DNA from: Atopobacter sp. AH10
GTDB taxonomy: Bacteria > Bacillota > Bacilli > Lactobacillales > Aerococcaceae
Direction of reading: 5' to 3'
DNA: 64,000 nucleotides
NCBI RefSeq assembly: GCF_003664595.1
Contig: NZ_QXPZ01000008.1
Span: forward strand, 24,074 to 88,073
The first letter of the stretch is position 1, and each line of letters starts with the position of its first letter. Below, one piece after another: positions 57,483 through 64,000 of this stretch. The notes below the pieces were generated by a model that was not told where the DNA came from, did not search any database, and saw only the letters and a list, made by a program, of their open reading frames with translations. A program made the position numbers and the translations under genes.

Positions 57483-57980
57483 ATGGACGATATGCAAGTC
57501 TATATTGCGAATTTAGGCAAATACAATGAGGGCGAATTGGTCGGTGCGTGGTTTACCTTTCCCATTGACTTTGAGGAAGTCAAAGAGAAAATCGGCTTGA
57601 ATGATGAATATGAGGAATACGCCATTCATGACTACGAGTTACCCTTTACGGTTGACGAATACACTTCCATTGGCGAACTCAATCGACTATGGGAAATGGT
57701 ATCGGAATTACCCGAAGAATTACAATCGGAGCTATCTGCTCTGCTCACTCATTTTTCAAGCATTGAAGAACTAAGCGAACATCAAGAGGATATTATCATT
57801 CATTCCGATTGTGATGATATGTATGACGTGGCACGCTACTACATTGAAGAAACGGGTGCTTTAGGCGAAGTACCAGCTAGTCTTCAAAACTATATTGATT
57901 ATCAAGCCTATGGTCGGGATTTAGACCTTTCAGGAACGTTTATCTCAACCAATCATGGGATTTTTGAAATCGTCTATTAA
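57483..57980 (+). CDS. ardA: Antirestriction protein ArdA (Tn916 Orf18)
   Basis: The 165-residue acidic DNA-mimic protein blocks type I restriction enzymes when the element enters a new host. The sequence (VYIANLGKYNEGELVGAWFT, many Asp/Glu, very few basic residues) matches Tn916 ArdA. AAAGGACG precedes ATG. Its 3' end overlaps an in-frame extension of orf17. Confidence 0.95.
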   Translation: MDDMQVYIANLGKYNEGELVGAWFTFPIDFEEVKEKIGLNDEYEEYAIHDYELPFTVDEYTSIGELNRLWEMVSELPEELQSELSALLTHFSSIEELSEHQEDIIIHSDCDDMYDVARYYIEETGALGEVPASLQNYIDYQAYGRDLDLSGTFISTNHGIFEIVY

Positions 57981-58068
57981 ATCTGTCGGTACATTACTAC
58001 TGGCAGATTTTCTATTTTACGGGGTGGCTCAATCAGCTACCCCTATTTTTTATGAAAGGATTGATTAC

Positions 58069-58461
58069 ATGAAGAAAATACGAAGCTATACCAGTATCTG
58101 GTCTGTGGAAAAGGTACTGTATTCTATCAATGATTTTAGACTTCCGTTTCCCATAACCTTTACGCAAATGACATGGTTTGTCGTGTCACTCTTTGCAGTG
58201 ATGATACTTGGCAACTTGCCCCCTCTTTCCATGATAGAGGGAGCATTTCTCAAATACTTTGGGATTCCTGTGGCTTTCACATGGTTTATGTCTACAAAAA
58301 CTTTTGATGGTAAAAAGCCTTATGGATTTTTGAAGTCTGTCATTGCTTATGCACTGCGACCAAAGCTGACCTATGCAGGAAAAAAAGTAACGCTTGGCAG
58401 AAACCAGCCACAAGAAGCCATTACAGCAGTTAGGAGTGAATTTTATGGCATATCCAATTAA
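58069..58461 (+). CDS. TcpE-family conjugation membrane protein (Tn916 Orf17)
   Basis: The product starting at the ATG at 58069 (MKKIRSYTSIWSVEKVLYSI) has 130 residues and two central membrane segments. A longer reading from 57955 (168 residues) overlaps ardA; AAAGGATTG before 58069 supports the shorter one. TcpE is a membrane part of the Gram-positive transfer channel. Confidence 0.88.
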   Translation: MKKIRSYTSIWSVEKVLYSINDFRLPFPITFTQMTWFVVSLFAVMILGNLPPLSMIEGAFLKYFGIPVAFTWFMSTKTFDGKKPYGFLKSVIAYALRPKLTYAGKKVTLGRNQPQEAITAVRSEFYGISN

Positions 58462-60892
58462 ATACATTGAAAACAATCTCGTCTGGAATAAAGACGGGGA
58501 ATGTTATGCTTACTATGAGCTTGTTCCTTACAATTACTCATTTCTAAGTCCAGAACAGAAAATACAAGTGCATGATTCTTTCAGACAGCTTATCGCACAA
58601 AATCGTGATGGCAAAATTCATGCTTTACAAATCAGTACAGAATCCAGCATACGTTCTGCACAAGAGCGTTCCAAAAATGAAGTCACTGGCAAGCTCAAAG
58701 CGGTTGCCTATGACAAAATCGACCAACAGACAGACGCTTTAATATCCATGATTGGCGAAAATCAAGTGAACTACCGTTTCTTTATCGGCTTTAAGTTGCT
58801 TCTCAACGATCAGGAGTTTTCTATGAAAAGTCTTACCGTTGAAGCAAAAAATGCTTTGTCTGATTTTGTCTATGATGTGAACCATAAGCTGATGGGCGAT
58901 TTTGTTAGTATGAGTAATGATGAAATCCTGCGTTTTCAGAAGATGGAAAAGCTCTTAGAAAATAAAATCTCTCGTCGTTTCAAAATCCGCAGGTTAGATA
59001 AGGACGACTTCGGCTATCTGATTGAACACCTTTACGGACAGACAGGCACTGCCTATGAAGAGTATGAGTACCATCTATCAAAGAAAAAGCTGGATAATGA
59101 AACGCTGATTAAATACTATGACTTGATTAAGCCTACTCGCTGTTTGGTGGAAGAAAAACAGCGATATTTGAAAATCCAGCAGGAAGATGAAACCGTCTAT
59201 GTAGCTTACTTTACCATTAACAGCATTGTCGGAGAACTGGACTTCCCGTCCTCTGAAATCTTCTACTACCAGCAACAGCAATTTACATTCCCGATTGATA
59301 CGTCAATGAATGTGGAAATTGTAGCGAATCGTAAAGCCCTATCTACTGTCCGCAATAAAAAGAAAGAACTGAAAGACTTGGATAACCACGCTTGGCAAAG
59401 TGATAATGAAACCAGCTCCAATGTGGCGGAAGCTCTGGAAAGTGTGAATGAGCTGGAAACCAATTTAGACCAAAGCAAGGAATCTATGTACAAGCTGTCT
59501 TATGTGGTAAGGGTATCAGCAAATGATCTTGACGAACTCAAACGTCGTTGTAATGAAGTGAAAGATTTTTATGACGATTTAAGCGTAAAACTGGTACGAC
59601 CATTTGGGGATATGCTCGGCTTACATGAAGAATTTTTACCTGCCAGCAAGCGTTATATGAATGATTATATTCAATACGTGACCTCTGATTTCCTCGCTGG
59701 TTTAGGTTTTGGTGCTACTCAAATGCTGGGGGAAAATGAGGGGATTTATGTTGGCTACAGCTTAGATACTGGACGCAATGTCTATCTGAAACCTGCTCTT
59801 GCCAGTCAAGGGGTTAAGGGTTCAGTAACCAATGCGTTAGCGTCGGCTTTTGTTGGTTCGCTGGGTGGTGGTAAATCCTTTGCGAATAACCTTATCGTCT
59901 ATTATGCGGTGCTTTATGGGGCACAAGCAGTGATTGTAGACCCAAAAGCAGAACGTGGCAGATGGAAAGAAACCTTGCCAGAGATTTCCCATGAAATCAA
60001 TATCGTCACTCTGACTTCTGATGAGAAAAACAAAGGCTTACTTGACCCTTATGTGATTATGAAAAATCCCAAAGATTCTGAATCACTGGCTATTGATATT
60101 CTGACATTCCTTACGGGGATTTCCTCTCGTGATGGGGAACGCTTCCCAATCCTTAGAAAAGCCATTCGTGCAGTAACCAATAGTGAAGTACGAGGGTTGA
60201 TGAAAGTGATTGAGGAATTACGGGTTGAGAATACGCCACTAAGTACCAGTATAGCCGACCATATCGAAAGTTTTACAGACTATGACTTTGCACATTTATT
60301 ATTCAGTAATGGTTATGTGGAGCAGTCTATCAGCTTAGAAAAACAACTGAACATTATACAGGTTGCGGACTTGGTACTTCCCGACAAGGAAACTTCCTTT
60401 GAGGAATATACCACTATGGAGCTTTTATCCGTTGCTATGCTGATTGTCATTAGTACCTTTGCTTTAGACTTTATCCATACAGACCGAAGCATTTTCAAGA
60501 TTGTAGATTTAGACGAAGCATGGAGCTTTTTACAGGTAGCACAAGGAAAAACACTATCTATGAAGCTGGTTCGGGCTGGTCGTGCTATGAACGCTGGGGT
60601 ATATTTCGTGACCCAAAATACAGACGACCTCTTAGATGAAAAACTGAAAAATAACCTCGGCTTAAAATTTGCATTTCGTTCCACTGACCTTAACGAGATT
60701 AAAAAGACCTTAGCCTTTTTTGGTGTAGACCCAGAGGACGAAAACAATCAGAAGCGATTGCGTGATTTGGAAAACGGGCAATGCCTTATCAGTGATTTAT
60801 ATGGTCGTGTCGGTGTGATACAGTTCCACCCTGTATTTGAAGAACTGCTCCATGCCTTTGATACCAGACCACCTGTGCGAAAAGAGGTGTAA
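58445..60892 (+). CDS. VirB4-like conjugation ATPase (Tn916 Orf16)
   Basis: The 815-residue form starts at the ATG at 58445 (MAYPIKYIENNLVWNKDGEC) after AGGAG, overlapping orf17 by 17 bp. The C-terminal half is an AAA ATPase with Walker A GSLGGGKSFANN, Walker B KIVDLDEAW and an arginine/glutamine motif TQNTDDLLD. It powers the mating channel. The sequence matches Tn916 Orf16. Confidence 0.95.
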   Translation: MAYPIKYIENNLVWNKDGECYAYYELVPYNYSFLSPEQKIQVHDSFRQLIAQNRDGKIHALQISTESSIRSAQERSKNEVTGKLKAVAYDKIDQQTDALISMIGENQVNYRFFIGFKLLLNDQEFSMKSLTVEAKNALSDFVYDVNHKLMGDFVSMSNDEILRFQKMEKLLENKISRRFKIRRLDKDDFGYLIEHLYGQTGTAYEEYEYHLSKKKLDNETLIKYYDLIKPTRCLVEEKQRYLKIQQEDETVYVAYFTINSIVGELDFPSSEIFYYQQQQFTFPIDTSMNVEIVANRKALSTVRNKKKELKDLDNHAWQSDNETSSNVAEALESVNELETNLDQSKESMYKLSYVVRVSANDLDELKRRCNEVKDFYDDLSVKLVRPFGDMLGLHEEFLPASKRYMNDYIQYVTSDFLAGLGFGATQMLGENEGIYVGYSLDTGRNVYLKPALASQGVKGSVTNALASAFVGSLGGGKSFANNLIVYYAVLYGAQAVIVDPKAERGRWKETLPEISHEINIVTLTSDEKNKGLLDPYVIMKNPKDSESLAIDILTFLTGISSRDGERFPILRKAIRAVTNSEVRGLMKVIEELRVENTPLSTSIADHIESFTDYDFAHLLFSNGYVEQSISLEKQLNIIQVADLVLPDKETSFEEYTTMELLSVAMLIVISTFALDFIHTDRSIFKIVDLDEAWSFLQVAQGKTLSMKLVRAGRAMNAGVYFVTQNTDDLLDEKLKNNLGLKFAFRSTDLNEIKKTLAFFGVDPEDENNQKRLRDLENGQCLISDLYGRVGVIQFHPVFEELLHAFDTRPPVRKEV

Positions 60893-60894
60893 AT

Positions 60895-63072
60895 GTGAAA
60901 CCATCAATAGTAAACAGAATAAAATCAAACTGGACGCTGAAACGTCTAGGTAAAGTGGCAATGACAGTGGCTTTCACACTTGTGATTGCCATTTTTCTTT
61001 TAGCCATGCTGGGAACGGTGGTTCAAGCTGCGGGCTTGGTAGATGATACGGTCAATGTGGCAAATGAATACAGCCGATACCCACTTGAAAACTATCAACT
61101 GGATTTTTATGTGGATAATAGCTGGGGCTGGCTTCCGTGGAACTGGTCGGACGGGATTGGAAAACAGGTCATGTATGGACTATATGCCATTACCAATTTT
61201 ATTTGGACAATCAGTTTGTATGTTTCCAATGCGACAGGTTACTTAGTACAGGAAGCCTATTCCTTAGACTTCATTTCCGCTACAGCAGATTCCATTGGTA
61301 AGAATATGCAGACCTTAGCTGGTGTGAGTGCAAACGGATTTTCAACAGAGGGTTTCTATGTTGGATTCCTCTTACTCTTGATTTTGGTTCTTGGGGTTTA
61401 TGTTGCCTATACGGGACTGATAAAGAGAGAAACCACAAAGGCAATTCATGCCATTATGAATTTTGTGCTGGTGTTTATCCTATCGGCTTCCTTTATTGCC
61501 TACGCTCCCGACTACATTAAAAAAATCAATGACTTTTCATCAGACATCAGTAATGCCAGTTTATCACTTGGCACGAAGATTGTCATGCCCCATTCCGATA
61601 GTCAAGGCAAGGACAGCGTGGACTTAATCAGAGATAGCCTGTTTTCCATACAGGTTCAGCAACCGTGGCTACTGCTTCAATACAACAGTTCAGACATTGA
61701 AAGTATCGGTATTGACCGTGTGGAAAGCCTGCTCTCCACCAGCCCAGATTCCAACAATGGCGAAGACAGAGAAAAAATTGTTGCGGAAGAAATTGAAGAC
61801 AGAAGCAATACCAATCTAACCATTACAAAGACCATTAACCGTTTAGGTACAGTCTTCTTCCTATTTGTCTTCAATATTGGGATTTCCATATTTGTATTCC
61901 TATTAACAGGAATCATGATTTTCTCGCAGGTACTTTTTATCATCTATGCTATGTTTCTGCCTGTGAGCTTTATTTTAAGCATGATTCCATCATTTGATGG
62001 TATGTCAAAACGAGCCATAACAAAGCTCTTTAATACCATTTTGACACGAGCTGGAATCACATTGATTATTACGACAGCATTTAGTATTTCAACCATGCTC
62101 TATACCTTATCGGCTGGTTATCCGTTCTTTTTGATTGCTTTTCTACAGATTGTGACCTTTGCAGGAATCTACTTCAAGCTGGGCGATTTAATGAGTATGT
62201 TTTCTCTACAGAGTAACGATTCTCAAAGTGTGGGAAGTCGTGTGATGAGAAAACCTCGTATGCTTATGCACGCTCACATGCACCGTCTACAGCGGAAACT
62301 TGGACGTTCCATGACTACTCTAGGGGCTGGGTCTGCCATTGTTACAGGTAAAAAAGGACAGTCGGGTTCGGGGAGTTCTGCAAGGACACAAGCAGATCAC
62401 TCCCGACCAGACGGAAAGGAAAAATCAACACTTGGAAAACGTATCGGTCAAACCATCGGTACAGTAGCTGATACCAAAGACAGAATGGTAGACACTGCTA
62501 GTGGTTTGAAAGAACAGGTTAAAGATTTGCCGACCAATGCAAGATATGCAGTATATCAAGGAAAATCCAAAGTAAAAGAGAATGTCCGTGATTTAACCAG
62601 TAGTATTTCTCAAACCAAAGCGGACAGAGCCAGTGGACGCAAGGAACAGCAGGAACAAAGGCGAAAAACCATTGCGAAGCGTCGCTCTGAAATGGAACAG
62701 GTCAAACAGAAAAAACAGCCTGCTTCTTCTGTTCATGAAAGACCGACTACAAGACAAGAACAATATCATGATGAACAGACCTCAAAACAGTCTAATATTC
62801 AGACTTCATATAAGGAATCTCAACAAGCCAAACAAGAGCGTCCAGCAGTTAAGTCCGATTTTTCAAGTCCAAAAGTGGAACGCCAAGGCAATACCGTTCA
62901 AGAAAAAACCGTTCAAAAGCCAGCAACTTCAACCACTACAGCAGATAGAACTTCACAACGTCCAATCACAAAAGAACGTCCGTCTACTGTTCAAAGAGTA
63001 CCACTACAAAATACAAGAAGTAGACCACCAATCAAAACCGCCACCATTAAGAAAGTCGGTAAGAAACCATGA
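60895..63072 (+). CDS. VirB6-like membrane channel protein (Tn916 Orf15)
   Basis: The 725-residue protein starts at GTG two bases after the orf16 stop. It has an N-terminal membrane segment (residues 20-45), further segments around 85-105, 155-205 and 310-440, then a long hydrophilic Gln/Lys/Ser-rich tail (about 470-725). It is thought to form the channel with Orf16 and Orf17. Confidence 0.93.
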   Translation: MKPSIVNRIKSNWTLKRLGKVAMTVAFTLVIAIFLLAMLGTVVQAAGLVDDTVNVANEYSRYPLENYQLDFYVDNSWGWLPWNWSDGIGKQVMYGLYAITNFIWTISLYVSNATGYLVQEAYSLDFISATADSIGKNMQTLAGVSANGFSTEGFYVGFLLLLILVLGVYVAYTGLIKRETTKAIHAIMNFVLVFILSASFIAYAPDYIKKINDFSSDISNASLSLGTKIVMPHSDSQGKDSVDLIRDSLFSIQVQQPWLLLQYNSSDIESIGIDRVESLLSTSPDSNNGEDREKIVAEEIEDRSNTNLTITKTINRLGTVFFLFVFNIGISIFVFLLTGIMIFSQVLFIIYAMFLPVSFILSMIPSFDGMSKRAITKLFNTILTRAGITLIITTAFSISTMLYTLSAGYPFFLIAFLQIVTFAGIYFKLGDLMSMFSLQSNDSQSVGSRVMRKPRMLMHAHMHRLQRKLGRSMTTLGAGSAIVTGKKGQSGSGSSARTQADHSRPDGKEKSTLGKRIGQTIGTVADTKDRMVDTASGLKEQVKDLPTNARYAVYQGKSKVKENVRDLTSSISQTKADRASGRKEQQEQRRKTIAKRRSEMEQVKQKKQPASSVHERPTTRQEQYHDEQTSKQSNIQTSYKESQQAKQERPAVKSDFSSPKVERQGNTVQEKTVQKPATSTTTADRTSQRPITKERPSTVQRVPLQNTRSRPPIKTATIKKVGKKP

Positions 63073-64000
63073 AGTTGAAAACTTTAGTGATTGGTGGTTC
63101 TGGATTATTCTTGATGGTCTTCTCACTGCTTCTGTTTGTTGCCATTTTATTTTCAGATGAACAGGACAGCGGAATTTCCAATATTCATTATGGAGGTGTG
63201 AATGTTTCCGCAGAAGTGCTGGCTCATAAGCCTATGGTAGAAAAATATGCCAAAGAATATGGCGTTGAAGAATATGTCAACATACTTCTTGCGATTATAC
63301 AGGTGGAATCGGGCGGTACTGCGGAAGATGTTATGCAGTCCTCGGAATCCCTCGGTCTTCCACCTAATTCATTGAGTACAGAAGAATCCATTAAGCAAGG
63401 TGTGAAGTATTTCAGTGAATTATTAGCCAGTAGCGAAAGGCTCAGTGTAGATTTAGAATCGGTTATCCAGTCCTACAATTATGGTGGTGGTTTCTTAGGG
63501 TATGTGGCTAATCGTGGAAATAAATATACCTTTGAACTGGCTCAAAGTTTCTCAAAAGAGTATTCAGGTGGCGAAAAAGTGTCTTACCCCAATCCCATAG
63601 CCATACCTATCAATGGGGGCTGGCGATACAACTATGGCAATATGTTTTATGTGCAACTGGTAACGCAGTATCTTGTCACAACAGAGTTTGATGATGATAC
63701 GGTACAAGCCATCATGGACGAAGCACTGAAATATGAGGGCTGGCGATACGTTTACGGTGGAGCTTCCCCGACTACTTCTTTTGATTGTAGCGGACTGACA
63801 CAATGGACGTATGGAAAAGCTGGAATTAACTTACCACGAACCGCACAACAGCAATATGATGTGACCCAGCATATCCCACTATCGGAAGCACAAGCTGGCG
63901 ATTTGGTTTTCTTTCATTCTACCTATAACGCTGGCTCTTATATTACTCATGTTGGGATATACCTTGGCAATAACCGTATGTTTCATGCAGGCGACCCAAT
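63069..64000 (+). CDS. Bifunctional peptidoglycan hydrolase (Tn916 Orf14), 3' end missing
   Basis: The gene begins at the ATG at 63069, overlapping the orf15 stop (ATGA), and runs off the right edge after about 310 codons. An N-terminal membrane anchor (LVIGGSGLFLMVFSLLLFVA) is followed by a lysozyme-like transglycosylase domain (ILLAIIQVESGGTAEDVMQS) and an NlpC/P60 endopeptidase with the catalytic Cys in SFDCSGLTQW and His in ITHVGIYLG. It opens the cell wall locally for the mating apparatus. Confidence 0.95.
   Translation, partial: MKLKTLVIGGSGLFLMVFSLLLFVAILFSDEQDSGISNIHYGGVNVSAEVLAHKPMVEKYAKEYGVEEYVNILLAIIQVESGGTAEDVMQSSESLGLPPNSLSTEESIKQGVKYFSELLASSERLSVDLESVIQSYNYGGGFLGYVANRGNKYTFELAQSFSKEYSGGEKVSYPNPIAIPINGGWRYNYGNMFYVQLVTQYLVTTEFDDDTVQAIMDEALKYEGWRYVYGGASPTTSFDCSGLTQWTYGKAGINLPRTAQQQYDVTQHIPLSEAQAGDLVFFHSTYNAGSYITHVGIYLGNNRMFHAGDP

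Larger units (their letters stand above)
53470..64000 (+). mobile_element. Tn916-family conjugation module (continues past the window)
   Basis: Gene content and order (orf24-like, orf23, orf22, orf21, oriT, orf20, orf19, orf18, orf17, orf16, orf15, orf14) match the left half of Tn916-family elements. All genes are on the plus strand. The tet-type cargo and native int/xis of such elements would lie to the right of the window. Confidence 0.92.

Overview
The window is a chromosomal segment of a low-GC Gram-positive coccus or rod of the order Lactobacillales. The evidence is the str, S10, spc and alpha ribosomal operons in Firmicutes order with strong Shine-Dalgarno sites, a zinc-type S14, an enterococcal-type glycerol kinase carrying the HPr-phosphorylated histidine, a PRD-type PTS regulator, an EcfA1-EcfA2-EcfT module next to truA and rplM, and a giant LPXTG surface protein. 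The gene order (str operon separated from S10 by an adhesin and glpK; rplM separated from truA by glpF-like and PTS genes) suggests a less-studied genus, perhaps Aerococcaceae-like. That placement is inference.

Layout: 1-3141 holds the 5' end of rplM with its promoter and leader, a lactose-type PTS IIA gene and a five-domain PRD regulator, all on the minus strand. 3142-5371 holds a glycerol-facilitator-like gene with a possible pseudoknot leader, surrounded by repeat-rich non-coding DNA. 5372-8918 is ecfA1-ecfA2-ecfT-truA. 9889-23603 is an unbroken S10-spc-alpha cluster (rpsJ to rplQ, including secY, adk, infA, rpmJ and rpoA). 24280-25791 is glpK. 26082-32477 encodes a 2131-residue LPQTG adhesin. 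33159-37529 is rpsL-rpsG-fusA-tuf. 38211-39011 encodes a membrane protein. 39401-43906 encodes a 1501-residue helical-repeat surface protein.

From about 44.5 kb to the right edge the DNA is mobile. The first half (about 44.5-53.4 kb, visibly AT-richer) is built like an integrative mobilizable element: tyrosine integrase with arm-site-like repeats, excisionase, sigma-like regulator, a GntR/DUF1648/ArsR cluster, an ABC exporter with a TetR repressor and two matching palindromic operators, then MobC and a relaxase. It abuts, without any host gene between, the left part of a Tn916-family conjugative module (orf24-like to orf14, including oriT, MobT relaxase, TcpA-type coupling protein, ArdA, VirB4-like ATPase and NlpC/P60 lysozyme). 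The module runs off the right edge. Two relaxase systems of different families therefore sit side by side.

A striking background feature is that most chromosomal intergenic gaps contain their own short tandem repeat (20-66 bp units), each gap with a different unit. One of them (3316-3510) repeats a Shine-Dalgarno plus 11-codon mini-ORF. No rRNA, tRNA or CRISPR array was recognised.
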